A stretch of 25,345 nt of DNA, taken from DATKSS01 sp049582065 (GTDB taxonomy: Bacteria; Chloroflexota; Dormibacteria; Dormibacterales; Dormibacteraceae). The position numbers and the translations under genes are program-made. The notes under the pieces are model-generated. The model was not told where the DNA came from. It saw only the letters and a program-made list of their open reading frames with translations, and searched no databases. Shown here in pieces: positions 1 to 7,729 of this stretch. The first letter of the stretch is position 1, and the number at the start of each line of letters is the position of its first letter. The stretch covers positions 1 to 25,345 of the forward strand of contig JBAUTF010000403.1 of the NCBI GenBank assembly GCA_049582065.1. The letters run 5' to 3'.

Positions 1-1623
1 GCGGTCCTCGGCGAGGCGGGTGACCGTGAAGTCGCATTCGATGCCCCCGCCCTCGTTGAGCATCTGCGTATAGGTCAGGGCGCCGACGGCTCGGGCCACC
101 CGGTTGTCGGTGAGGGTCTCCAGGAACTCGGCGGCGCGCCGGCCACGCACCTCGATCTTCGCGAACGAGGTGAAGTCGAACACCGCCGCCGCCTCACGGC
201 ACGCCTGGTGCTCGACACCGATGGCGGGAGACCACAAGCGGCCCGCCCAGCCGCGCGGACGGAGTGCCTGATCCCCGCGCGTCCCGTTGGGCTCGAACCA
301 GTTGGCGCGCTCCCAGCCCGATTTCTCGCCGAACGCCGCGCCGAGATCGGTCAGGCGCGAGTAGATGGGCGACAGGCGGAGTGGGCGGCCCGCCGATCGC
401 TCGTGGCCAGGGTACTTGACGTCGTAGTAGGTCGAGTAGACCTCGCGCGTCCGCTCGAGCGTGTAGGCACGGCTCGTGTACTGGCGGCCGAACCGCCTCG
501 AGTCCATCTCCCACGTGTCGAGGCTCGGCCGCCCGTCGACGATCCACTCGGCGACGAGCCGTCCCATCCCCCCGGCTCCGGCGAGGCCGTGGGCGCAGAA
601 CCCGGCCGCGACCCAGAAGCCCTGGACCTCGCTCGGCCCGACGATGAACTCGCCGTCGGGTGTGAAAGCCTCAGGCCCGTTGACCAGGCGCACGACCTCG
701 GCGTCCTTGATCGACGGCGTGCGCACGATCGCGTTGGCCATGAGGGGCTCGAAGCGGTCCCAATCCGGCTCGAGAAGCCGCCCGTTGAAGTCGGCCGGGA
801 TGCCATCCAGGCTCCACGGCGCCGGGTCGCGCTCGTAGCCCCCCATGATCAGGCCGCCCGACTCGGGCCGGTAGTAGACCAACAGGGACGGGTCGCGCAT
901 GGTGGGCATGTCCAGCGGCAGGCCCGTCGGCCTCGTGATCAGGTACTCGTGGGCCATCGCGATGAGCGGGACGTTGACCCCCGCCATGCGGCCGATCTCC
1001 GGCGCGAACATGCCGCCCGCATTGACCACGAGGTCGGTCGTGATGTCGCCCTTGTCGGTGAAAACCCGGCGCACGTGGCCGCGGACGACGTCGATCCCGG
1101 TGACCCGGGTTTCCTCGCAGATCTCCGCGCCTCGCCGGCGGGCGCCCTCGACCAGCGCGAAGGTCAGCTGGCTCGGGTCGATGTAGCCGTCCGTCGGCAG
1201 GTAGGCCGCGCCCAGCACGCCCTCGGTCGACATGGGCGGGAACATGCGCTGGGCGTCTTCGGCCGACACGAGCTCAAGGGGCAGGCCGAAGGTTTTCGCC
1301 CAGGCCGCCTGTCGCGTGAGCTCCTCCATCCGCTCCTGGCTCGACGCGAGACGCAGCGATCCGACCTCGTGCCAGCCGGTCTCCAGGCCGACCTCGTAGC
1401 TGAGCGTCCGGTACAGGTCGACCGAGTTCATCATCATCCGGGTCAGGCTCAGCGAGCCGCGCAGCTGGCCGACCAGTCCGGCGGAGTGGAACGTGGACCC
1501 GCTGGTGACGCGCGACCGTTCGACCAGCATCGTGTCGGTCCAGCCGAGCCGCGTCAGCCAGTAGAGGATGGCCGCGCCGCCGACACCGCCGCCGATCACG
1601 ACCGCGCGCGCATGCGACCTCAA
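1..1623 (-). CDS. FAD-dependent amine oxidoreductase with GcvT-type domain (dimethylglycine/sarcosine dehydrogenase-like), C-terminus cut off
   Basis: The minus strand stays open from a TTG at 1623 to the window edge (541 codons). Residues 9-16 (VIGGGVGG) form the FAD/NAD dinucleotide-binding loop. SGSTFHSAGLVGQLR at about 41-55 matches the segment where dimethylglycine and sarcosine dehydrogenases attach FAD covalently to histidine, here H46. A DAO-type FAD domain is followed by a central FAO_M-like segment (SPIYSRL...GWERANWF) and the start of a GcvT/aminomethyltransferase fold (FDFTSFAKIEVRG). Family members oxidatively demethylate N-methylated amines and pass the one-carbon unit to tetrahydrofolate. 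The precise substrate is unknown. The TTG start is uncertain: there is no clear Shine-Dalgarno (SD) sequence, an ATG slightly downstream is out of frame, and later GTGs lie inside the FAD loop. A permease gene lies just upstream on the same strand, suggesting a shared uptake and degradation role. Confidence 0.85.
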   Translation of the reverse strand, partial: MRSHARAVVIGGGVGGAAILYWLTRLGWTDTMLVERSRVTSGSTFHSAGLVGQLRGSLSLTRMMMNSVDLYRTLSYEVGLETGWHEVGSLRLASSQERMEELTRQAAWAKTFGLPLELVSAEDAQRMFPPMSTEGVLGAAYLPTDGYIDPSQLTFALVEGARRRGAEICEETRVTGIDVVRGHVRRVFTDKGDITTDLVVNAGGMFAPEIGRMAGVNVPLIAMAHEYLITRPTGLPLDMPTMRDPSLLVYYRPESGGLIMGGYERDPAPWSLDGIPADFNGRLLEPDWDRFEPLMANAIVRTPSIKDAEVVRLVNGPEAFTPDGEFIVGPSEVQGFWVAAGFCAHGLAGAGGMGRLVAEWIVDGRPSLDTWEMDSRRFGRQYTSRAYTLERTREVYSTYYDVKYPGHERSAGRPLRLSPIYSRLTDLGAAFGEKSGWERANWFEPNGTRGDQALRPRGWAGRLWSPAIGVEHQACREAAAVFDFTSFAKIEVRGRRAAEFLETLTDNRVARAVGALTYTQMLNEGGGIECDFTVTRLAEDR

Positions 1624-1641
1624 GCTGCGATCAATGAAATT

Positions 1642-1663
1642 GGGGCCGGGGTTCCCCGGCCCC
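1642..1663 (-). terminator. Perfect GC-rich hairpin between permease and oxidoreductase
   Basis: GGGGCCGGGG and CCCCGGCCCC form a perfect inverted repeat (9-bp stem, 4-nt loop) directly after the permease stop and before the oxidoreductase start. On the minus strand AATTTCATT follows, only a weak U-tract. It could be an attenuating terminator or a 3'-end stabiliser that lowers expression of the downstream gene relative to the permease. Confidence 0.5.
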
Positions 1664-1670
1664 ATCGAAC

Positions 1671-3212
1671 CTAAACCGCCGGCGCTTCAGCCGGTGCGAC
1701 TGCCTTCGTCTGAGGCGCGTTGCGCTGTGCGATCACGTAGTAGATCACGCCGACGAGCAAGATCAAACCGAGGGTGAACTCGAAGACCGGGATGTTGCCA
1801 ATTGGGGCACCGATAGTGACGTTCGGCAAGGCGCTCAGCGGAGGGTTCTGGCCCCCTACGGCGGCGTTGCGCGGCCACAGGAAGTTGATCTCCATGCTGA
1901 TGCCCCACACCAGCGCGAGGATGTTGACGATCAGGCCCCAGCCGCCCAGCTTGAAGGTGGTGCTCTCCGTCGGCCAGCCGCGGAAGCGGGCGAAGAGGAT
2001 GGCGATGTTGCCAAGGATGTACGAGAGGTAGATCATCCCGGTCGCGCCGATCGCGATCGTGCCGGCGCCCGCGTAGTAGATGAGGGGTAGACCGGCCAGC
2101 ACGCCGATCACGATGCAGGTGCCGATCGGCGTGTGCAGAGTTGAGTGGACCTTGTTGTAGTACTTCGCCATGGGGAGCTTACCATCGCGTCCCATGCCGA
2201 ACGCGAGTCGGATAGTCGCGGTCTGGATGGCGAGGCAGCACACGTAGATGGCCGCGAAGACCACGAACAGGTATAGGTTGGCAGCCCAGCCCGGGAAGTT
2301 CGATTCGATAATCGTCACGAGTGGGAACGGGTACTTGCCGGCGGCGGTGTCGGACACGAACTTGCTCATGTCGCCAGGGATGGCGATGATCACCGCGAAC
2401 AGGAAGATCGCACCGATGATGGCGGCTCCCACGATGGCCGCCAGGACCGCCCGCGGCGCCTCGCGCCTCGGGTTCTTGGTCTCCTCGGCCAGGGTGCTTG
2501 CAGTGTCGAAGCCGTAGATCACGAAGAGGGACATGAACATCGCGGCCAGGAATGTCCCGGCCTGGTTGGAGAAGCCAGAGCCCAGCGCGCTGAAGTCGGT
2601 GAAGACCGACACCGACTGGTGGTGATAGAAGAGCAGCAGGACGAGGGCGAAAACGACCATGCCGAGGATCTCGAATACGACGCCTGTGTTGTTGACGAAG
2701 GCGACGATCCTCACCCCGAAGATGCTCAGCAGGGTGGTGCTCAGGAGCACGACCGCGGCTGTGTTGCGCTGGGCGTCCGGGTCGTTGGGAATGTTGATGC
2801 CCAGGTTGTTCAGCAGCGGGATCAGCACGAGCGGAACTGTCGCCACAACCGCCGCGACAGTGAGCACTCCGGCGAACAGATAGATCCAGCCGCTGAACCA
2901 GGAGTAGTGCCGGTTGGACAGGTACTTGGTCCACTGGTAAACGGAGCCTGCGACCGGGAAGTGAGAGCTCACCTCGGCGAAGTTCAGACCGACGAGCAGC
3001 TGCCCGACCACGACGATGGGCCAACTCCAGAAGAACGCTGGACCGGCCAGCCCAATCCCAAGGATGAAGAGGGTGAAGATGCCGGTCGACGGCGAGATGT
3101 ATGAGAACGCGACGGCGAAGCTCGAGTAGACGCCGAGCGCCCGCCTCAGCTCCTGGGGGTGTCCGAACCTCGCCAGGTCGCGGACGTCCGCGTGGTGAGC
3201 ATGGTCTTCCAA
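1671..3212 (-). CDS. APC-superfamily amino acid/amine permease
   Basis: The 513-residue protein is strongly hydrophobic with roughly 12 membrane segments. The early segment GVYSSFAVAFSYISPSTGIF and the later FVIYGFDTASTLAEETKNP are typical of the amino acid-polyamine-organocation superfamily, especially GABA/amino-acid permeases of yeast UGA4 or bacterial type. It should carry an amino acid, amine or choline-like substrate across the cytoplasmic membrane by a cation-coupled or exchange mechanism. The start is TTG at 3212, preceded by a good GGGAGGG SD about 6 nt away. The oxidoreductase gene lies about 50 bp downstream on the same strand, so the pair probably imports and oxidises the same compound or compound class. 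The exact substrate cannot be read from sequence. Confidence 0.88.
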   Translation of the reverse strand: MEDHAHHADVRDLARFGHPQELRRALGVYSSFAVAFSYISPSTGIFTLFILGIGLAGPAFFWSWPIVVVGQLLVGLNFAEVSSHFPVAGSVYQWTKYLSNRHYSWFSGWIYLFAGVLTVAAVVATVPLVLIPLLNNLGINIPNDPDAQRNTAAVVLLSTTLLSIFGVRIVAFVNNTGVVFEILGMVVFALVLLLFYHHQSVSVFTDFSALGSGFSNQAGTFLAAMFMSLFVIYGFDTASTLAEETKNPRREAPRAVLAAIVGAAIIGAIFLFAVIIAIPGDMSKFVSDTAAGKYPFPLVTIIESNFPGWAANLYLFVVFAAIYVCCLAIQTATIRLAFGMGRDGKLPMAKYYNKVHSTLHTPIGTCIVIGVLAGLPLIYYAGAGTIAIGATGMIYLSYILGNIAILFARFRGWPTESTTFKLGGWGLIVNILALVWGISMEINFLWPRNAAVGGQNPPLSALPNVTIGAPIGNIPVFEFTLGLILLVGVIYYVIAQRNAPQTKAVAPAEAPAV

Positions 3213-3316
3213 CTGCTTCCCTCCCCTAACAAGAAACAGGCCGTGTGGTTGCGCCGGAACCTATCACTCGGGGTGGCAGGCGTCAACGATTGCGCGTGGC
3301 GCAACGGGCCTGAGTC

Positions 3317-3342
3317 GGGCCGGCGGAGCGACCCGCCGGCCC
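3317..3342 (-). terminator. Hairpin downstream of the YCII-like gene
   Basis: GGGCCGGCGG / CCGCCGGCCC is a perfect 10-bp stem with a 6-nt loop, about 10 nt past the stop of the minus-strand YCII-like gene. No U-tract follows, so it may be a Rho-independent-like pause or a 3' stabiliser rather than a canonical terminator. It separates that gene from the permease promoter region. Confidence 0.45.
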
Positions 3343-3351
3343 CGGGGGTTT

Positions 3352-3699
3352 CTACATCTGGACGATGGGGCGGACCTCCACGGCTCCCGCCGAAGCCGCC
3401 GGGCACTTGGCGGCGTAGGCCAAGGCCTCGTCCATGTCCTTGGCTTCGACCACGTAAAAGCCGATCACCTGGTCTCCGTTATGGCTGAACGGCCCGGAGT
3501 CCGACTTCGTGGCCGAGCTTCGGACGCGGACCGTCTTCGAGGTCTTCGACGGCATGACGGGGTCGCCCGACTTGAAGAGCCCGTGGCCGGAGAGCTCCTC
3601 GTAGTACTTGTTGTAAGCGTCGTTCTGCGCATTGAACGCCGGGCTGCCCGGCGCCGGCATCTTCGCCTCATCGGCATACAAGAGATAGAGGTACTTCAC
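3352..3699 (-). CDS. YCII-related (DGPF-domain) protein
   Basis: This 115-aa protein begins MKYLYLLYADEAKMP and contains DQVIGFYVVEAKDMDEALAYAAKCPAAS followed by VEVRPI. That arrangement is typical of the YCII/DGPF superfamily of small alpha/beta barrel-like proteins. Members are often found beside ECF sigma factors, but none is visible here. Biochemical function is mostly unknown; related YciI is a small hydrolase-like protein with an active-site His-Asp pair. The start is GTG at 3699 with an AAGGAG SD about 6 nt upstream. The DUF1059-like gene lies 54 bp upstream on the same strand, so the two are probably co-transcribed. Confidence 0.85.
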   Translation of the reverse strand: MKYLYLLYADEAKMPAPGSPAFNAQNDAYNKYYEELSGHGLFKSGDPVMPSKTSKTVRVRSSATKSDSGPFSHNGDQVIGFYVVEAKDMDEALAYAAKCPAASAGAVEVRPIVQM

Positions 3700-3753
3700 G
3701 TCGACTCCTTTTCAAATTGAGCCACCTGCGGGTGACTCCGATCCGATCGAGGG

Positions 3754-3906
3754 CTAGACGGGCTTCGCCTGGGCGAGGACCTGCTCGCGGGTCACGCCCT
3801 GCATGTGGTGGACCTCGCTGGCGTGCTTCTTGACTCCGTCGACGAGCTCTTCCTCGTCATCGGTCTCGAGGACCCATCCGCACTCACATTCGACTCGCTT
3901 CTTCAT
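3754..3906 (-). CDS. Small DUF1059-like protein
   Basis: This 50-aa protein starts MKKRVECECGWVLETDDEEELVDGV and continues with KKHASEVHHMQGVTREQVLA. A CxCGW start, an acidic middle and a conserved histidine-rich HASEVHHM segment followed by TREQVL match the short DUF1059 family. The two cysteines and three histidines suggest a small metal-binding fold. Function is unknown. The ATG at 3906 follows an AAGGAG SD at 6 nt. It is transcribed divergently from the SARP gene and lies upstream of the YCII-like gene on the same strand. Confidence 0.8.
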   Translation of the reverse strand: MKKRVECECGWVLETDDEEELVDGVKKHASEVHHMQGVTREQVLAQAKPV

Positions 3907-3993
3907 TTCTTCTCCTTGTGCTGTTCCGGACCAGCGTTAGCATCATCCCCCGAGGGGTTTGGCGAATCTTTGGCGTCGATCGAGGCCGGCTGA

Positions 3994-4746
3994 TTGGTGA
4001 GGCTCTACCTCACGGGCGAGGTCCAGGTCGAGAATGGCGGTCGCCTGCTCCGCGAGTCTAAGCTCGGCGGGCCGCAGGGCCGGTTCGTCCTCGCCTACCT
4101 CGTCACTGAGAGAAAGCGGGCGGTGGCTCAATCGGAGCTTGCCGATGCGTTGTGGTCCGGCGCCCCACCCGGTTCCTGGGCCCTCGCCCTGAGCGCGATC
4201 GTCAGCAAGCTGCGAACGCGACTCGGGGGAATCGGGCTCGATCGGACCCGGATCATCGGCCATGCGTTCGGCTGCTACCAGTTCACCGCCCCGGCCGACA
4301 CCTGGGTCGACGTCGAGGCCGCCCTCGCCGCGGTCGACCTGGCCGAGGGTGGGTTGAACACAGGCGATCCGGGGGCTGCTTACGGTCCATCGCTGATCGC
4401 GACCACCATCCTGCGGCGCCCGTTCCTCCCGGGAGACGAAGGGGCATGGACCGAGGAGCGCCGCCAGGCGCTGGCGGGGATGCTCGTCAGGGCGCTGGAC
4501 TGCAGGGTGGAGGCCCTCCTCGCCAATTCCGAGATCGAGCTCGCCCTGTCGCACGCTCGCGAGGCGGTCCGGTTGGAGCCCTACCGCGAGTCGGGCTACA
4601 GGCGGTTGATGCGGGTCCACGCCCGCAAGGGCGACCGCGCCGAAGCGGTGCGCGTCTATGCCGGCCTGCGCCGGCTGCTCGCCAAGGAGCTCGGCGTCGA
4701 GCCTTCGGACGAGACGGAGTCGGTCTACCGCGAGGTGGCCGGCTGA
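3994..4746 (+). CDS. SARP-family transcriptional regulator (winged helix plus BTAD domain)
   Basis: The 250-residue protein has an OmpR/PhoB-like winged-helix N-terminus (about 1-95: MVRLYLTGEVQVENGG, then RFVLAYLVTERKRAVAQSELADALW and SALSAIVSKLRTRLG-like helices). A bacterial transcriptional activator domain follows from about 100 to the end, with EEALLANSEIELALSHAREAV-type TPR helices and the typical ending KELGVEPSDETESVYREV. Stand-alone SARPs normally activate nearby secondary-metabolism or stress operons by binding direct repeats near the -35 box. The start may be TTG at 3994 or the next codon GTG at 3997. No cognate biosynthetic cluster is visible here. Its 3' end overlaps the convergent membrane-protein gene by 22 bp. 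Confidence 0.85.
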   Translation: MVRLYLTGEVQVENGGRLLRESKLGGPQGRFVLAYLVTERKRAVAQSELADALWSGAPPGSWALALSAIVSKLRTRLGGIGLDRTRIIGHAFGCYQFTAPADTWVDVEAALAAVDLAEGGLNTGDPGAAYGPSLIATTILRRPFLPGDEGAWTEERRQALAGMLVRALDCRVEALLANSEIELALSHAREAVRLEPYRESGYRRLMRVHARKGDRAEAVRVYAGLRRLLAKELGVEPSDETESVYREVAG

Positions 4747-5108
4747 CGCCAGGGCAGCCAGCTTCTCGCCACCGAGCCCAGCCATGCTCCGGTCAGTCCG
4801 AGCAGCGCGCCGACCACAAGGGTCAGGACCACGGGGATGGCGCCCTGGTGGCCAAACCCCATGATCGCCGCCAGGCTGGAAGCGGCGGGGCCGAGGCCGT
4901 ACCGGGCCTGGTCGTAAACCAGTGGCGCGCCCCAGGCCAGCAGGCCGACCGCGGCGCCCAGAGGGATCGTGACTCGCGCCCGGCCGGTGAGAGCCCCGAT
5001 CGCCAGTCCTGCGATGAATGGCCACCACCAACCGCCGTAGATGAAAGAGATGACCCCCAGGGCCAGGACAGCCACCAGGATGATCGCGAACGACAGGCGC
5101 CGGCTCAT
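4725..5108 (-). CDS. Small integral membrane protein of unknown function
   Basis: The 127-aa protein starts MSRRLSFAIILVAVLALGVI and shows about four hydrophobic segments (roughly residues 5-22, 28-40, 48-62 and 88-112) with a short basic tail. I do not recognise a family. Its ATG overlaps the stop of the penicillin-acylase-like gene as ATGA, so translation is probably coupled and the two proteins made together. It may anchor or assist the hydrolase, but that is inference from position only. A start further upstream in frame would overlap the hydrolase gene extensively and lose the ATGA arrangement. Confidence 0.7.
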   Translation of the reverse strand: MSRRLSFAIILVAVLALGVISFIYGGWWWPFIAGLAIGALTGRARVTIPLGAAVGLLAWGAPLVYDQARYGLGPAASSLAAIMGFGHQGAIPVVLTLVVGALLGLTGAWLGSVARSWLPWRQPATSR

Positions 5109-7663
5109 GACCGTAGGCTCCAGGTGACGGTTCCCTTCGACGCGGCCGCCTGGTCGGCGGTCAGCATCGGCGCGTAAAGGCCGCTCCACCAGGTGTCGAC
5201 GCGATTCGTGTACCACGAGGACGCGGGGTTCTCGCTCTGACCGCCGGGGTAGATGCCGCTGAAGCTGCCGGTCCCCCAGTCGACCACCATGCGCCAGCTG
5301 GGCCCGCTGGTGGAGGGGTCGCCGCCGGCGGCCAGCGGCGTGTTGGCGTCGCCGCGGTCGGCTCGTGGGCCGTAGCTCAGGCCGCTGATTTGCGCGAGGT
5401 TCTCCAGCTCACGCGTGTGCACCCGTCCCCAGGTCCAGGTTTTGGGCGCGGAGCCCAGGGATTTCGTGAGGCTGGAGACCGTGGTGTGAAATGCCTCGCG
5501 CATGGCATCGAAGGCGGTTCGCTGGCCGGTCCCCGGGGAGCTGAAAGCCCGGTTGACCGTGTCGCCCAGCGTCCACGCCTCGAGGTCCTGGCCAAGCGCG
5601 TCGTCGACCTCCTGGCGATCGATGGCAACGGCGCGTGACTTCCACCAGGGGTCGAACGTCGCGCTGAGGTAGGCCTGCCAGAACGTCGACCAGATGGTCG
5701 CCGCGGCGGAGCTGGTGTCCATGCGGTAGTCCCAGCTCGCGAGGAGGTCCCGCGCTGCCGATTCCGACGGGCTCAGCTGCTCGCTGGCAAGCGTCTGCAC
5801 CAGCACCGGCACGATCTCCGACGCCAGGAAATCGCGCGTATCGGTCTGGAGCGCCATCATATCCGAGGCGCTCACCTTGCCGCCGTTGGCGGTCCCGAGG
5901 CTCAGGACGCGGTGGATCTCGTTGGCGCGGTAGCCAGGGTCAAAGTAGTTCGAAGCGCCTATGTAATAGGGGTAGTCGCTCGTCACCTGCCGCTGGTTCG
6001 CGGACCAGATGATCCCGGCCGGCGGGTCGTAGACCTGGGGGATCTGGTCGTAGGGCACCGTGCCCGTGACGTCGTCCTCGCCGGTTCCCGACATGGGGAG
6101 CCATGGCTGGCCGGCCGCGACCAGTGGGTAGTAGCCGGCCGAGATCAGCCCGATGTTGCCCTGGTCGTCCGCGTAGACGAAGTTGTGAGTCGGGGAGTGC
6201 CAGTCGCGCAGCGCGTCGCGAAAGCCCTGCCAGTTCGACGCCTGCCCCACTCGCAGCATCACGTCCAGGTCCTGCGAGGGCAGGTTGCCGGCCCACCAGA
6301 CCGAGGTGGTCTGGCCCCGCTGGGTGATGACGGGGCCGTGTACGCTCAGCTTGACCGTGAGGTGCTCGGTCGGGCCGCCCAGCACCGGGATGTCGTAGCT
6401 GACCGTCTTGTAGGTCTGCCAGGCGCCTTTCCAGAGGTACTGGTTGGGATGCGCCGAGTCCTCGTGCTCCAGGTAGTAGAAGGTCTGCTCGTTGAGCGCG
6501 TCGGTCAGGCTCCAGGCGATGTGCTGGTTGTGGCCGATCAGCACGATCGGAGTGCCGGGGATGCTCACCCCGGTCGCGTGGTAGCCCGGGGAATCCATCG
6601 TGAGCTGGAACCAGATCGAGGGGAGCGTGAGGTGAAGGTGCGGATCGCCCGCCAGCAGCGCGCCGCCGCTTGCGCTCATCGATCCCGCCACCGCCCAGTT
6701 GTTGCTGGCGCGCCCTGTGGCGATCAGGCCGGGCGGAAGCGCCGTCAGGCGCTGGTAGAGCGCGGCGGCGGTCGCCGCCACCGAGTCGCTGACCTGGCCC
6801 ATCGTCTCGATCGGACCAGTCGTCGCGGTGCCGTACGGCCCGGGGTCGTACGGCGACTGCGCGTTGGGCGGCAGGACGGGGAACCACTCGGAGGTGAGGT
6901 CGGCTCCCAGCGCCTTGTCGAGCTGGGCGATCACGAGCGGCGTGTCGGTGAAGTTGAGCGTCTGGGTCATGTCGCCTTTCACGATCAGTGTGTCGATAGG
7001 CGTCCAGGGCGCCGGCTCGTAGCCGAGGAGCTTGAACATCGCATCGAGCTGATGCGTCGACTCGGCTTGCGTGATTCGGTCGTTGACTCCCTGGGCGTAG
7101 GCGATCAACGCGTCGCGCGAAGGATCGCTCGCGGTGAGCTGGCTCCATTCCAGCTGCGCGGTGCGCAGCAGGCCGAGCTGCAGCTCGAAGCGGTCCGAGT
7201 CCAGGGCCGCCTTCCCGATTACCTCGGACAGCCGGCCCTCGCCCTGCCGGCGCATCAGGTCCATCTGGAAGAGCCGGAACCGCGCATGCACGTAGCCGGT
7301 CGCCAGGAAGAGGTCGTGGTCGGTCTGCGCCACGATGTGTGCTGTCCCATCGGCTTCGAGGCTGACGGTCACTGGCTGCTGTAACCCTGCGAGGTGAAGA
7401 GTCTCGTTGCTCACCTGCGCTGCGGCCGCCATCGTCCACGCGCCGGTGACCGGGTTGAACGCGGGACCAAGAGCGGGGAGCGGGCCGGCGCCGAAAAAGG
7501 CGGCGTACAGAACCGCAGCCGACACGACGACAGCCGCGGCCGTGTTGACCGCCCGGCGAGAGGGCCTGGGGCGTCCGATTCTGCGACGCGCGACCGTCCG
7601 GCCCTGAGGAGCGCGCGACTTGTCCTCGCCGAGTGGCGCCTCGACTGCGGGGCCGAGCGTCAT
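5105..7663 (-). CDS. Penicillin acylase-family N-terminal nucleophile hydrolase, membrane anchored
   Basis: This 852-residue protein has a basic N-terminus, a hydrophobic anchor or signal segment at about 40-58, and the penicillin amidase (peptidase S45) architecture. The alpha region (GTAHIVAQTDHDLFLATGYVHARFRLFQMDLMRR pattern) precedes a spacer, then GRASNNWAV. There S320 is the expected autoproteolytic nucleophile that becomes the N-terminus of the beta chain. GDPHLHLTLPSIWFQ and the later HNQHIAWSLTDALNEQ are typical beta-chain segments. Family members hydrolyse amides such as beta-lactam side chains, N-acyl-homoserine lactones or cyclic lipopeptides, outside the cytoplasm. The ATG at 7663 has only a weak SD. 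It is coupled by an ATGA overlap to the downstream small membrane protein. Confidence 0.9.
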   Translation of the reverse strand: MTLGPAVEAPLGEDKSRAPQGRTVARRRIGRPRPSRRAVNTAAAVVVSAAVLYAAFFGAGPLPALGPAFNPVTGAWTMAAAAQVSNETLHLAGLQQPVTVSLEADGTAHIVAQTDHDLFLATGYVHARFRLFQMDLMRRQGEGRLSEVIGKAALDSDRFELQLGLLRTAQLEWSQLTASDPSRDALIAYAQGVNDRITQAESTHQLDAMFKLLGYEPAPWTPIDTLIVKGDMTQTLNFTDTPLVIAQLDKALGADLTSEWFPVLPPNAQSPYDPGPYGTATTGPIETMGQVSDSVAATAAALYQRLTALPPGLIATGRASNNWAVAGSMSASGGALLAGDPHLHLTLPSIWFQLTMDSPGYHATGVSIPGTPIVLIGHNQHIAWSLTDALNEQTFYYLEHEDSAHPNQYLWKGAWQTYKTVSYDIPVLGGPTEHLTVKLSVHGPVITQRGQTTSVWWAGNLPSQDLDVMLRVGQASNWQGFRDALRDWHSPTHNFVYADDQGNIGLISAGYYPLVAAGQPWLPMSGTGEDDVTGTVPYDQIPQVYDPPAGIIWSANQRQVTSDYPYYIGASNYFDPGYRANEIHRVLSLGTANGGKVSASDMMALQTDTRDFLASEIVPVLVQTLASEQLSPSESAARDLLASWDYRMDTSSAAATIWSTFWQAYLSATFDPWWKSRAVAIDRQEVDDALGQDLEAWTLGDTVNRAFSSPGTGQRTAFDAMREAFHTTVSSLTKSLGSAPKTWTWGRVHTRELENLAQISGLSYGPRADRGDANTPLAAGGDPSTSGPSWRMVVDWGTGSFSGIYPGGQSENPASSWYTNRVDTWWSGLYAPMLTADQAAASKGTVTWSLRS

Positions 7664-7696
7664 AGCCGGGAATTCTGCGCTAGTTGGGCGAGACGT

Positions 7697-7722
7697 AAGG
7701 GAGGGCCACAGGACCCTCCCTT
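7697..7722 (-). terminator. Hairpin terminator downstream of acsA
   Basis: AAGGGAGGG / CCCTCCCTT form a 9-bp perfect stem with an 8-nt loop, starting 8 nt after the acsA stop on the minus strand. The downstream U content is modest. It separates the acetate operon from the penicillin-acylase-like gene. Confidence 0.55.
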
Positions 7723-7729
7723 GCGATGA

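Noticed and set aside
208..1674. Long plus-strand frame opposite the oxidoreductase
   Set aside because: Shadow frame: the minus-strand reading shows clear FAD and GcvT motifs, while this one is Arg/Ala-rich without domain signals.
5912..7384. Long plus-strand frame opposite the penicillin-acylase-like gene
   Set aside because: GC-rich shadow of the S45 hydrolase; no recognisable motif or SD.
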